NCBI GenBank assembly: GCA_035645695.1
Contig: DASQMC010000027.1
Coordinates: 62,001 to 126,000 of the forward strand
Length of the DNA: 64,000 bases
Source: JAIVJZ01 sp035645695
GTDB lineage: Bacteria; Acidobacteriota; Blastocatellia; Pyrinomonadales; Pyrinomonadaceae
Direction of reading: 5' to 3'
The number at the start of each line of letters is the position of its first letter. Within the stretch, counting starts at the first letter, position 1. The notes beneath the pieces are model-generated. The model had not been told where the DNA came from, did no database searches, and saw nothing but the letters and a program-made list of their open reading frames with translations. This document shows, in pieces, positions 8,018 through 17,235 of this stretch. The position numbers were made by a program, and so were the translations under genes.

Positions 8018-8830
8018 TCACCACTCGTAGGCGCGTCCGGCTTCCATCGCGGAGAGGCCGCGGATGCCGAGCGCGTCGAGTTCGCGGACGAGCGTTTCGC
8101 GGTAGGAGGGTTTGAGGTGAACGGCCAGCACGTCGAGATGATTGTGCGAGAGCTTGCGCAATTCGGCGGCGACGCCTTCGGGCGTGAGGTGGCCGGAGAC
8201 TTCGGCGAGCTTGCTCATCGAGTTGGGGAACGACGCCTCGATGAAGAGCGCGGAGATGTCCTGCCGCCCGTTGACGACTTCCCAGAAATCTTCGGTGGCC
8301 GCCGTATCCGAACTGAACGCGACGGTGGTCGTCCCGTCGGAGACTACCAGGCCGACGGTCGGGACGATGTGATTGACGGGTACGGCCGTGACCGTCAGGT
8401 GCGCCACCCGAAACTCTTCGTGCGGGCGAAACGGGATGTATTCCATCACGAAGCAGTTATCGTTTCTCAATTGAGAGAAACGCGGGTAGACCGTCCAGTT
8501 GAACACGTCGCGTTCGAGCAGGGCGATGACTTCGTCGGTCGCGTGGACGCGTACGGGTTCGGTCAGGAGCGCGAAGTGATCGTCTATGAAGATGGGGAGC
8601 GTCGCCATGTGATCCATGTGCGGGTGCGTGACGATGATGTCGCGCACGCTCGCGTGCTGCTCGTCGGAGAGACCGAGGGCGATGCTTCCCGCATCCACGG
8701 TGACGCGGTCGTCGATGACGAAACAGGTGAGCCGCTGTTCCTGGCTGGCGCAGCCGTTTTTGTCGAAGGTGCTGGGAAGAAGTTGGATTTTCACCGGGAA
8801 ATTCCGTTTAAAGTTTCGCTCCGCTATCAA
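8018..8830 (-). CDS. MBL-fold hydrolase, class II cyclic-nucleotide phosphodiesterase-like
   Basis: 270 residues with a metallo-beta-lactamase fold. The zinc motif HPHMDH (His69, His71, Asp73, His74) is intact, with a further His in PVNHIVP and Asp in FSSDTAATEDF. The pattern resembles class II 3',5'-cyclic-nucleotide phosphodiesterases, though RNase Z-like hydrolases are similar. The ATG overlaps the stop of the upstream PrsW gene by four bases, so translation is probably coupled. A cAMP-type role is inferred from family resemblance only. Confidence 0.82.
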   Translation of the reverse strand: MIAERNFKRNFPVKIQLLPSTFDKNGCASQEQRLTCFVIDDRVTVDAGSIALGLSDEQHASVRDIIVTHPHMDHMATLPIFIDDHFALLTEPVRVHATDEVIALLERDVFNWTVYPRFSQLRNDNCFVMEYIPFRPHEEFRVAHLTVTAVPVNHIVPTVGLVVSDGTTTVAFSSDTAATEDFWEVVNGRQDISALFIEASFPNSMSKLAEVSGHLTPEGVAAELRKLSHNHLDVLAVHLKPSYRETLVRELDALGIRGLSAMEAGRAYEW

Positions 8831-9987
8831 GAGATGTCGAACCGCCCGCGCAACTCCGCGAGTTGCCGGACGTAGAGTTCCTCGACGATTGCGCCGTCCT
8901 TAACGGCCTGCCCCTGCGCCATGCGGTTGCGGTGGAAGGCCAGTTCGCTCGCCACGCGGTTGAACTCGCGCCGCGTGCGCCATGAACTATACCCGCCCTT
9001 TCTCAAAGCCCTGTAAGACGCGCCCATGCGCCCGCGCACGCTCGACAACAGTTCGAGTTCGGAGAGCGACAAACGGCCGCGCTCCATGTCGTGCCCGAGG
9101 TGCTCGCGCACGATGCGCCCCTCGCGACGCAGCGCGAAATAGATCGAGACGAGCACCGCGACGAACATCGGAACCATGATCAGGAAGTAGACGACGAAGT
9201 AGAGCGCGGCGTTGATCGAAGCCGAAAGGTTCCAGAGGGCGTGCAGGAACATCGCGAGGACGAGGCCGCAGGCGGGCGCGAAAAATTTGACGGCGCCGTG
9301 CTTCGTCTGGCTCGCCAGTCCCAGCCCGATGCCGGTCATGCTCGTAAACAGCGGGTGCGAGAAGGGAGCCATCATGCCGCGCAGGATGAAAAGCACGACG
9401 CCGCCGCCGATTCCCCCTTCCAGCGCCGCGCTGCCGTAATACTGGATGTTTTCCGTCATGGCGAAACCGAGTCCGACCATCGAAGCATAGACGATGCCGT
9501 CGATCACCCCGTCGAATTCGTCGTGCTTCCAGAAGTAGAGGGCGAAGAGCACCGCCGCCTTCATGCTCTCCTCGACGATGGGAGCGGAGATGACCGCGCC
9601 GTAGAAACTGCCAGCCTCGTCGCTGATGAGCGAAGCGACGATGAGGCTGCCGATACTATTGACGAAGGCTGCGACGAACACGGACACGACCGCGCCCCAG
9701 ATAAACGCAGTTACGAGCGTCCACGTAGGTTCGGATTCGTAGCGGTCGATCCAGAGCGCAAGCGCGATGTAGACGGGCGCGGGCAAAGTTGCGAGCACGA
9801 AGCCTATGAGGAGCGCGACGGGGCCGGTCTCCAACCCGGTCATCAACAGCAGTAGCAGCGCGAGCAGGAGGACGACGAGCGAGACGAAGGCGATGACCGC
9901 CGCGCGCAGGAGGTTGCGCCGTGGCCGCGCCGGAAGAGCGGGCGTCGCGTCGAGCGCCGCCTGCGGGATGTGTGCGAATTCATTCAT
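8827..9987 (-). CDS. PrsW-family intramembrane metalloprotease
   Basis: 386 residues with about eight membrane helices from residue 28 to 290 and a soluble C-terminal tail. PrsW hallmarks are present: Glu139-Glu140 in VEESMKA, FAMTEN near 176-180, His211 in PFSHPLFTS and His249 in FLHALWN. In Bacillus, PrsW makes the site-1 cut of an anti-sigma factor. No ECF sigma/anti-sigma pair is in this window, so the substrate is unknown. It is the first gene of a two-gene unit with the MBL hydrolase. Confidence 0.92.
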   Translation of the reverse strand: MNEFAHIPQAALDATPALPARPRRNLLRAAVIAFVSLVVLLLALLLLLMTGLETGPVALLIGFVLATLPAPVYIALALWIDRYESEPTWTLVTAFIWGAVVSVFVAAFVNSIGSLIVASLISDEAGSFYGAVISAPIVEESMKAAVLFALYFWKHDEFDGVIDGIVYASMVGLGFAMTENIQYYGSAALEGGIGGGVVLFILRGMMAPFSHPLFTSMTGIGLGLASQTKHGAVKFFAPACGLVLAMFLHALWNLSASINAALYFVVYFLIMVPMFVAVLVSIYFALRREGRIVREHLGHDMERGRLSLSELELLSSVRGRMGASYRALRKGGYSSWRTRREFNRVASELAFHRNRMAQGQAVKDGAIVEELYVRQLAELRGRFDIS

Positions 9988-10038
9988 TCATCTGAAAGGT
10001 CGAGGGATTCTTTTCAAAAGTTCACTTGCGCGCCGTGT

Positions 10039-10425
10039 TCAGTCGATCAGGATAGCCAGCGCGAACACCAGAAACATCAGGAAAAGCAAAAGCAGGAGGA
10101 AGCGGAAGCCGATCTTCCATGAGGGTTTGCGCTTGGCGGCGGGCGGCGCGCCCGGAGGCGTGGGGATGGCGACGGCCGCGTGCGCGGGCGAAACAGGCGC
10201 GGTCGCCCTGCCGGGCGGTTGAACTTCCGTAATGACCGGGGGCGCGAGAGGTTGCTGCTGCGGCGACGACGGCGACGTGACTCGCGGCGGTACGATAACG
10301 GTCGCGCCGAAGTCCGGCAGGGGCAAATCGCGCTCGGCCTTCGCGGCGTTCATTGGCGCGCCGCAGTTATGGCAGAACGCCTTTTCCTCTCTGACGGACG
10401 TGCCGCACCTTGAGCAATTGACCAT
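10039..10425 (-). CDS. Tail-anchored zinc-ribbon protein
   Basis: 128 residues. An N-terminal zinc ribbon (CSRCGTSVREEKAFCHNCG, residues 4-22) is followed by a Pro/Ala-rich disordered linker (about 35-100) and one C-terminal membrane helix (about 108-126). This zinc-ribbon plus single-helix layout is common in envelope or stress-sensing proteins, with no set function. The start was chosen at the Met directly before the ribbon; a reading 40 residues longer adds nothing conserved. Divergent from the next gene. Confidence 0.75.
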   Translation of the reverse strand: MVNCSRCGTSVREEKAFCHNCGAPMNAAKAERDLPLPDFGATVIVPPRVTSPSSPQQQPLAPPVITEVQPPGRATAPVSPAHAAVAIPTPPGAPPAAKRKPSWKIGFRFLLLLLFLMFLVFALAILID

Positions 10426-10664
10426 TGACTTGATAGCGCCCGCCGTTCCGGCTTGAACCACTTCACGCCGACTGCCGTTGCGACGGAGAATTTGATAACT
10501 GAGCGATGTAGAAGAATCGGGGACGATTGAACGATTGGCATTCAATCAAAGGGCGCGCTCGTATCTCAGGCGCGCGCCAGTATAAACAGATTTGCCCCTC
10601 ACTGCCAGCAGAATTTCGACCGTGCGCGTCCTTGTCGAGAGCGCCGCGGCGGCCTTGTTCACTG

Positions 10665-10696
10665 TTGACAGACTCGGTTGAAAAGGTGACTATAAT
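10665..10696 (+). promoter_or_regulatory. Candidate sigma-70 promoter (long spacer)
   Basis: A perfect TTGACA and a perfect TATAAT, but with a 20-base spacer, longer than optimal. It would give a leader of about 115 bases for the membrane protein starting at 10818. The divergent region 10426-10817 holds nothing else I can support. Confidence 0.5.
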
Positions 10697-10817
10697 TTCT
10701 CGTCTCGGCTTGATCGTTTTTCGCGCCCGGCGCTGTTACTTCAAAGGTCAAGCACATGCGAGACGTTCGGATTAGAGCGGTGCGAGTTGCCCCGTCCCTC
10801 GTTCCCGGAGAGAACGC

Positions 10818-11873
10818 TTGCCCAGCGAATCGGCAAACTATACAGACGCAAATCGCCAGCACCGTGCGGCCACCACGGGACAGCCGCGCAGGCGTCCGTC
10901 CGCGCGCCCGCGCAGGCCATCGTCGGCCGGCTTTATGCTGACGGGGATCGTCATCTCGATAGCGGTCTTTTTCGGGTTGTGGTGGCTGTTCGCCGCGAGC
11001 GGCGACGAAGCGCCTCTTCTGCCCGCCGGGCTGGTCGCAAGCGTCGTGCTGTTCATCGCCATAGCGGCGCGCGAGGTGGTGATGAGGCGCGCGTGGGCGC
11101 GCTACACGCACGAACTCGAAATACGGATGGGCAGCGAGAGCATGCAACCGGCTCAGGCCGGGTTACAACGACCCGCGGGGCGCAAAGCGAGCGTGCATGA
11201 ATCCGCCACCTCGCTCCGCTCCTTGCAGCAGCGACTCGCGCAGGCCGACGAGTCCGGCGCACAACAACCCGCCGCGCACCTCGAAGCCTTCCGCCTGTGC
11301 GAACAATATCTGTCGAGCACCGAAGATACGATCCGCGCTTCGGGAACGGCGGCGGATGTTCGCGTCGCCCTGCGGGCGGGGCAGGAGCGCGTGCGCGGTC
11401 TGCAAAGGCATCATCTCCTGTCGTGGGTGCGCGGCGAGGCGCGGCGGCTCACGCAGGAGGCGCAACGCCGCGTCAGCGTCTCCGACAAGATCGAGACGGC
11501 GCTGCGCGCCCTCGACGTGATCGACGAGGCGTTGCAGGTCTACCCGGCCGAGCCGGAACTGCGCGATTCCGCGCTCGCCGTTCACAACTTCATCGCTTCC
11601 GTGAAAGTAGCGCACTGGGTGGAACTCGCCGAGCGCGCCGCCTTTCGCGGGCGTTACACGCGCGCCGTCGCTCGCTACCGCGACGCGCTTTTTTACCTCT
11701 CCCGCGCCGAGATGAGCGAAGACGCGCGCGATGAAGCCGCCGACCGCATCAACCGCGAGATCGAGATGCTGCGCGCGCGCCTCGCGGTGGGCGATTTGGA
11801 GGAAGAAGAACCGCCGCTCCGGCGTCGCGCGAAGAAAAGGAACGACGCCCGCACGAACACCGCCAACTCTTGA
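10818..11873 (+). CDS. Two-helix membrane protein with long helical domain
   Basis: 351 residues. The N-terminal 38 residues are basic and disordered; two transmembrane helices follow (about 38-60, 67-86), then a cytoplasmic alpha-helical region to the end with TPR-like periodicity around 225-315 (ALDVIDEALQVYP, then ARYRDALFYLSRAE). The tail is acidic, then basic. The start is TTG, supported by CGGAG seven bases upstream. I do not recognise the family. It could be a scaffold that senses envelope state. Confidence 0.7.
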   Translation: MPSESANYTDANRQHRAATTGQPRRRPSARPRRPSSAGFMLTGIVISIAVFFGLWWLFAASGDEAPLLPAGLVASVVLFIAIAAREVVMRRAWARYTHELEIRMGSESMQPAQAGLQRPAGRKASVHESATSLRSLQQRLAQADESGAQQPAAHLEAFRLCEQYLSSTEDTIRASGTAADVRVALRAGQERVRGLQRHHLLSWVRGEARRLTQEAQRRVSVSDKIETALRALDVIDEALQVYPAEPELRDSALAVHNFIASVKVAHWVELAERAAFRGRYTRAVARYRDALFYLSRAEMSEDARDEAADRINREIEMLRARLAVGDLEEEEPPLRRRAKKRNDARTNTANS

Positions 11874-12167
11874 TAATCGACCCGCAAACCGCCCGCTCGG
11901 GCGCAAATTCCGCCCCGAAACCGGCTTGGGGGGCGAATTGGCGTTTGGCCTGTTGTGTGCGACAATTGCCGCGTGACCGGCGACTTAAACGGTTGACGGC
12001 GAATTGAACGGCGGCGCGACGTTAAACCTCCAATCCCCGGCAAATAAGAGTTTACGGCAAGGCAGCCCTTTAACATCTTTCGGACATCTATACACTTCCC
12101 CGCCAGGCGCCTGGGAACATACGCCGGAGTCAACCGCGCTGACATACACGAGACGGGAAATAAAATC

Positions 12168-13229
12168 ATGAGAGTAATCAGAGCCACACTTCTGTCCGCC
12201 GCTATCTGTTCGACGTTCATCCTGCCGCTACGCGCACAGCAGCCGCCGCAGCCGCAGCAAACTCCGATTCGTGAGGCGGCCGTGCAACCGCCGAACGACA
12301 TCGCCAACAGCGCGATGACCGCGCGGCCGGAATACCTGCTCGGGCCGAACGACGTGGTCGAACTCAGGGTGTTCGGCGAGCCGCAGTTTGACGGCGCGTT
12401 CATCGTGGACAACGACGGCAACCTCCCCGTGCCGTTTGTCGATGAGCCGATCTACGCGCAGTGTCGCAGCGTCAAGGATGTGCGCAAAGACGTGGAGGGC
12501 GCTCTGTCGAAGTTCCTCAAAAATCCGCGCGTTTACATGAGCGTCAAGGACGAGAGGAGCCGCACGCCGGCCATCATCTACGGCGCGGTGCGCTCGCCCG
12601 CGCCCTACGAGATGCGCCGCCCCGCGCGCCTGCTCGAACTTATCTCTAAAAGCGGCGGCGTCACCGAGCAGCAGAGCGGCACGATCCAGATCATCCACAC
12701 ACAGCCTTTACTCTGTCCCGAACCGGGGGAACTGGCGGCTGCCGCCCCCGTCGAAACCGGCGAGGACTCGCTCGGCGTGCCGTTCACCATCTACAAAGTT
12801 GAAGACTTGAAAAGGGGGAAGAGCGAAGCCAACCCCTACATCCGTCCCGGCGACGTTATTTACGTAGCCGAGGCTTCGCCGATTTACGTCACGGGCAGCG
12901 TCGTTCAGCCGTCAAATCTCTACCTGAGGGACGGCATGACCCTGTCGCGCGCGATCAGCATCGTCGGCGGCCCGAGGAACGCCAAAGAGAGTCAGGTGCG
13001 AATTTACCGGCAGAAGCCGGGCGGGTTAAAGTCCGAGACCTTGACGATTGATTACAGAGCCATCAAGCAGGGCAAGAAAGAAGATATCGCGCTTCAGCCT
13101 TACGACATCATCGAGGTGCCCGAAAACGGCGTCTGGTCGCCCAAGGGTATCGCGAGATTGCTGACAGGTTTCGCCACGACCGGCGCGACCTCTCTCGTCT
13201 CGCAAGGCGGGGCACGCATACTTTACTAA
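12168..13229 (+). CDS. Wza-like polysaccharide export protein
   Basis: 353 residues. A signal peptide ends at about LRAQ (residue 24). The Poly_export domain covers about 53-130 (YLLGPNDVVELRVFGEPQFDG), followed by two SLBB-type beta-grasp domains (about 135-225 and 235-325). These proteins form the outer-membrane or periplasmic channel for exopolysaccharide. No Wzc kinase, flippase or glycosyltransferase is adjacent, so it is an orphan or serves a distant locus. An intrinsic terminator follows within 25 bases of the stop. A Pro/Gln-rich spacer lies between signal and domain. The upstream 11874-12167 shows no gene. Confidence 0.9.
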   Translation: MRVIRATLLSAAICSTFILPLRAQQPPQPQQTPIREAAVQPPNDIANSAMTARPEYLLGPNDVVELRVFGEPQFDGAFIVDNDGNLPVPFVDEPIYAQCRSVKDVRKDVEGALSKFLKNPRVYMSVKDERSRTPAIIYGAVRSPAPYEMRRPARLLELISKSGGVTEQQSGTIQIIHTQPLLCPEPGELAAAAPVETGEDSLGVPFTIYKVEDLKRGKSEANPYIRPGDVIYVAEASPIYVTGSVVQPSNLYLRDGMTLSRAISIVGGPRNAKESQVRIYRQKPGGLKSETLTIDYRAIKQGKKEDIALQPYDIIEVPENGVWSPKGIARLLTGFATTGATSLVSQGGARILY

Positions 13230-13251
13230 GCGCGCGAGTCGCTACATTGAG

Positions 13252-13288
13252 AGGTTGGCTGTGAGATTAACAGCCGACCTTTCGTTTT
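13252..13288 (+). terminator. Intrinsic terminator of the exporter gene
   Basis: AGGTTGGCTGT pairs with ACAGCCGACCT (one G-T pair) around a 7-base loop, followed by TTCGTTTT. Confidence 0.8.
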
Positions 13289-13402
13289 GTCGGCGAGCGC
13301 GCGGGGCGCGGGGCGTCATTCGTCAAGCCCTCCGCCATTATGTTAGATTGTCTTTTCAAATTCTTACTCAATTTCCTAACTTAGACAGGCAGGAGAATCA
13401 AG

Positions 13403-13696
13403 ATGGCTGGGAGAACTGCAACGGCGGCGGCGGCGGGCGGGCGCAAAAGCAAACGCCGGACGACATTTATCTGGATCGCGTCGGCGACGGTGATCATCGT
13501 CGCCCTCATCTGGACGGAACAGGTGGCGCTGCTCTATGTGCTAGCGACGCTCAGTGTGACGGCGCTATTGTTGATCGTGGCGATGGCCGATCTCGGCGGC
13601 GCACGCCGTCCCGTCACGGAGCCTGCGCCTAATGACGACTCGGCCGCCGCGGCGGACGGCGCGGGCGTTTTAAGAGGCTCGTCGAATCGGCGTTGA
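13403..13696 (+). CDS. Small two-helix membrane protein
   Basis: 97 residues: a basic N-terminus (about 1-20, Arg/Lys-rich), two adjacent hydrophobic helices (about 21-37 and 40-62), and a disordered acidic C-terminus. AGGAGA is placed nine bases before the ATG. The family is not recognised. It is a monocistronic unit closed by a perfect hairpin. Confidence 0.65.
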   Translation: MAGRTATAAAAGGRKSKRRTTFIWIASATVIIVALIWTEQVALLYVLATLSVTALLLIVAMADLGGARRPVTEPAPNDDSAAAADGAGVLRGSSNRR

Positions 13697-13742
13697 TTTT
13701 GTTCCCGTCGAACGCGAGTGCGACCGGAAGCGCGTCTGAAAC

Positions 13743-13789
13743 TAAGAGCGCAGCCCGTTCAACTTGAAGTTGAACGGGCTGCGCTCTTA
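13743..13789. terminator. Perfect 22-bp hairpin between convergent genes
   Basis: A 22-bp uninterrupted stem with a 3-base loop, flanked by TAAGAGC and its complement. No T-run longer than two. It may act as a bidirectional terminator. Confidence 0.8.
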
Positions 13790-13887
13790 ACTTGTGCGCT
13801 CGCCGCCCGCACGCGTTGTACGAATAAGGGCTGGAAAAGCCGGTTGACGGCCGTGAAGGTATGAGGCATCGTCGTCGCCGCGGAATT

Positions 13888-14631
13888 TCACACTCCGCCC
13901 GGTGTTTTCATCTTGACCTCTTCCTTGACCTCCTTCACGTCTCTCGCAACGCGCTTGACCGTTTCGTCCATGTCCTGAATGTCGCCGCGCACGGCGTCAA
14001 CCTCACCCGTCACGTCCCTGACCGCTTGCCTGAACTCGCCCGTGATCTCTTCTTTGACCTCTTCCTTGATGGTGCGCGCAACGTCCAGTGCCTCCGTCTT
14101 AACCGCGTCTTCCATCACTTGCAGCACCTCGTGCGGCTCGGGCGAAACTTTAAGCGCCTGAATTTCGGGGTCGGTCTTGTAGTTGAAACGGTCGTAGACC
14201 GTGTCGAGTTGCTGTGCGATGTGTTCTAACAGTTCGAGCGTCTTGGCGGCCTTCTGTTCGGCCAGCATGTTGACCTGTAGATCGAGTTCGGCGCGCTTCT
14301 CGCTCAAGGCCGACATGCGATTTTGCGAGATGAGCACGAAAGTCGAAAGGAAGATCGCTTCGAGCGAGACGACCATCGTGAGCAGGCCGAAGGGAAAAGG
14401 GTCGAACTCGGTGATGAGCGGAATGCGGATGAGGTTGACGTTGAGCAGTATCCACAGGCCGAACCAGACGACGTGAAGGTATACGAAGATCGTCGAGCCG
14501 GAAAAACGCGTGATGGAATCCGAGACGCGTTCCTGCGGCTTGCGCGTGGCTACGTCTTTGCGCTGCATTTCGGAGATGGCGGCTATGTTCTTGCGTATGA
14601 TTTCGTTCTGCGAAATGGTTCGACTGCTCAT
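13888..14631 (-). CDS. DUF1003 membrane protein with coiled-coil tail
   Basis: 247 residues. DUF1003 covers about 25-140: two membrane helices with the conserved stretches YLHVVWFGLWILLN and FDPFPFGLLTMVVSLEAIFL, then SQNR. The C-terminal 80 residues are a charged coiled coil (EEVKEEITGEF, then DVKEVKEEVKMK). The Met at 14631 is chosen because conserved sequence begins there and GAGGAGG lies upstream, although 15 bases away. The function of DUF1003 is not settled; it is a conserved inner-membrane domain. Confidence 0.88.
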   Translation of the reverse strand: MSSRTISQNEIIRKNIAAISEMQRKDVATRKPQERVSDSITRFSGSTIFVYLHVVWFGLWILLNVNLIRIPLITEFDPFPFGLLTMVVSLEAIFLSTFVLISQNRMSALSEKRAELDLQVNMLAEQKAAKTLELLEHIAQQLDTVYDRFNYKTDPEIQALKVSPEPHEVLQVMEDAVKTEALDVARTIKEEVKEEITGEFRQAVRDVTGEVDAVRGDIQDMDETVKRVARDVKEVKEEVKMKTPGGV

Positions 14632-14926
14632 AATAGCTTTCGACGGCCTCCTCGGCGATGTAATGAGGGAGAATAACCTGCGGGTTTGAGCACGCCGGAA
14701 CATGCTTCCTCGTTCCGTTAAAACAAACATCGTGCCAGCAAGCAAGGCGCGGATATTTCAAAGAAAAACCGCGCTTAACCGCACTTTCGCCTCATGTGTC
14801 CCGTACTTGTTTGATGCACGCGCGGAAGACTCAAAGTCACTTCGAGGGCGTTAAACGTCGGGCGAGTTTTGCCGGTCTCTCTGCGCGGATCGAGGTTTAA
14901 GACTTCGAAGGGTCGAGAGAAAAGTC

Positions 14927-14956
14927 TTGTCTCGGTCGGAGTATTACTGCTATAAA
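14927..14956 (+). promoter_or_regulatory. Candidate promoter of the metalloprotease gene
   Basis: TTGTCT and TATAAA with an 18-base spacer, leaving a leader of about 110 bases before the ATG at 15071. The remainder of 14632-15070 shows no gene. Confidence 0.5.
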
Positions 14957-15070
14957 TTTAAGTGCCCCCGGCGCGATTTCTCCTCCAGGTGTTTTATCTG
15001 CCAACGAAGCGCGCGCGGTTCGCATCCTAATTTCTCCCCTCATAATTTAATCAACCCACAGGGAGTTTTC

Positions 15071-17086
15071 ATGGCTCGAATTATCACTTCGCTCGTCTTA
15101 TCGGCGGTACTGTTGTGGGCAGCCTTGCCCGCACAGGGCTACATCTACCAGTACAACACGAGTGGCCGGCAACTCCGGTGGCAGGGAACCACGATCACGG
15201 TTGCCTTATCGCCCACGCTCCTTTCCGCCAACGTCGCCGGCGGCGACGCGGCGGGCGCGGCGCGTCGCGCGCTCGCTCGTTGGTCTTCGGCCACCAACAT
15301 TCAGTTCGTCGAAACTTCTTCGAGCGCGACCACCATCGCCCGTGACAACGTGAACCTGATAACTTTCACGCCGCTCAATGATACGCGTCCCGGCACGGTG
15401 CAGGTCACGTCCGACTCCGCCACGGGCACGATCCTCGAAGCCGATGTCGCAGTCAATTCCAACGCGCTTCGCCCGTTCTCTACGAACGGCACGGCCAACA
15501 CATACGATCTGGAATCCACAATCGTCCACGAAATCGGGCACTTGCTCGGCCTCGACCACTCGGGCGTCGTCGGCGCGACCATGCAGCCGCGTCAAGGTCT
15601 GAACTTCACAGACCCGGCCTTCTCCATGCGCACGCTCTCTGACGACGATCTCGCGGGCATCCGCTCTATTTACGGGCAGCGTACCGCCACGGCCGTCGGT
15701 TCGATTGCGGGTCAGGTGAACTACGGCGCGGGCGCGCATGTGTGGGCTGAGAACCTCTACACGGGGCGCGTGACGGGCAGCAGCATCACGAGGTCGGACG
15801 GCTCCTACCGTATCGATCAACTGCCGGCGAGCGACTACCGCGTGTTCGTCGAATACCTCGACGAGCCGGTCCTGGTGAAGGAGATTGCGTTCCCGCTAAA
15901 CTCGTCGAACCCTTATTTCGGTATCGGCAGCCAGCCCGCGTTTCGCGCCACCGAGACGCAAACACCCGTCAACGTCTCGGCCGGAAACACCGCGTTCCTG
16001 AACCCGATCATCACGCTCGGCGCACCTTCTTTCAACCCGCGCATTTTGGGCGTCAACGGGGTGTTGCAAGGCTCGCCCGCGACACTCTCGGCCGGGCGCG
16101 TCTATCGTTTCTCAGTCGGCGGCGACAACCTCGCGGCCATCCCACTGACAACGTCGGGCTTCAGCGTAACCTCGCCTTTCATGACGATTGACGCCGGGAG
16201 TTTTGCGCGCGAGAACCCGGCCAACTACGGCTTCACCGATCCGAATTTCGGCATCGTCAGTTTCAATTTGACCGTCGCCGACAGCGCGAAGGTCGGCGAC
16301 TACACGCTGCGCCTGCGCTCCACGACGGGCGAGACGGCTTACCTGTCAGGCGCGCTTGCTCTCGACCCTTACACCAACTACGTCGAGTCGAACCCGCTTG
16401 GGAACAACGGCTTCTTCGTGCGCCAGCAATATCTGGATTTCCTCTTCCGCGAGCCTGAGCCGGAAGGCTACAACGCGTGGCTCAACGTGCTTAATCGCTG
16501 CGACGCCGCGCCTTCGCCCGATTGCGACCGCGTCACGGTCTCGTCGTCATTTTTCCGCGCGCCGGAGTTTCAAATCAAGGGCTTCTTCATCTACCGCTTC
16601 TACGCGGTGGCCTTCGGCAGGCGGCCTAATTACGCGGAGATGATGCCCGATCTGCAATTCGTTACCGGGCAGACGGCCGATGAGGTCAACGCTAAGCGCG
16701 AAGCCTTCGTCAACGCGTTCATACAGCGTCCGGCCTTCCGCAGCACCTATGGCTCTTTGTCTAACGCCGACTATGTTGACACCCTTCTGCGCACGGCGGG
16801 TGTAACTCTCTCGAATCGTGATCAACTCGTCCGCGATCTCGATAGCGGGGCGCAGACGCGTGCGCAGGTGTTGCGCGCGATAGTCGAGAGCCAGCCGGTT
16901 CAGAACAAGGAATTCAATCCGGCCTTCGTCGCCATGCAGTACTTCGGGTATCTCAAGCGCGACCCGGAGACGGAAGGCTTCAATGCCTGGCTCAATTATC
17001 TCAACACGCACTCGAACGACTTCCGCACGATGGTCAACGGCTTCGTCAACTCGCTGGAGTACCGCACCCGTTTCGGCCAGCCGTAA
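15071..17086 (+). CDS. Secreted matrixin-like metalloprotease with C-terminal DUF4214 pair
   Basis: 671 residues. Signal peptide at residues 1-23. The catalytic domain (about 30-200) has the metzincin zinc motif HEIGHLLGLDH (His153, Glu154, His157, His163) followed by a Met-turn-like TMQP. A CarboxypepD_reg-like beta domain covers about 205-275 and a beta-rich region follows. Two DUF4214-like helical domains end the protein (about 450-520 and 605-671). AGGGAG precedes the ATG. The last 23 residues are almost identical to those of the SBBP protein near 57 kb, which suggests a shared surface-anchoring or sorting module. It probably degrades extracellular protein. Confidence 0.92.
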   Translation: MARIITSLVLSAVLLWAALPAQGYIYQYNTSGRQLRWQGTTITVALSPTLLSANVAGGDAAGAARRALARWSSATNIQFVETSSSATTIARDNVNLITFTPLNDTRPGTVQVTSDSATGTILEADVAVNSNALRPFSTNGTANTYDLESTIVHEIGHLLGLDHSGVVGATMQPRQGLNFTDPAFSMRTLSDDDLAGIRSIYGQRTATAVGSIAGQVNYGAGAHVWAENLYTGRVTGSSITRSDGSYRIDQLPASDYRVFVEYLDEPVLVKEIAFPLNSSNPYFGIGSQPAFRATETQTPVNVSAGNTAFLNPIITLGAPSFNPRILGVNGVLQGSPATLSAGRVYRFSVGGDNLAAIPLTTSGFSVTSPFMTIDAGSFARENPANYGFTDPNFGIVSFNLTVADSAKVGDYTLRLRSTTGETAYLSGALALDPYTNYVESNPLGNNGFFVRQQYLDFLFREPEPEGYNAWLNVLNRCDAAPSPDCDRVTVSSSFFRAPEFQIKGFFIYRFYAVAFGRRPNYAEMMPDLQFVTGQTADEVNAKREAFVNAFIQRPAFRSTYGSLSNADYVDTLLRTAGVTLSNRDQLVRDLDSGAQTRAQVLRAIVESQPVQNKEFNPAFVAMQYFGYLKRDPETEGFNAWLNYLNTHSNDFRTMVNGFVNSLEYRTRFGQP

Positions 17087-17103
17087 GCAAGCCGGCGCGA
17101 ATC

Positions 17104-17158
17104 GAAAATTGAAACGGAGCAGGGGAGCATTCAAGCCCCTGCTCCGTTTTCAATTTTC
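17104..17158. terminator. Long hairpin between convergent genes
   Basis: 22-bp arms (GAAAATTGAAACGGAGCAGG and complement) with one bulged T and a loop of about 11 bases, 18 bases after the protease stop. Suitable as a bidirectional terminator. Confidence 0.8.
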
Positions 17159-17235
17159 ATCAATGGTGAAGCCTGTTAAAGCGATTTCGTCGCCCTTAAC
17201 TGCTGAGCGCGCCCGAACGTCCGGTCGGTTGGCGT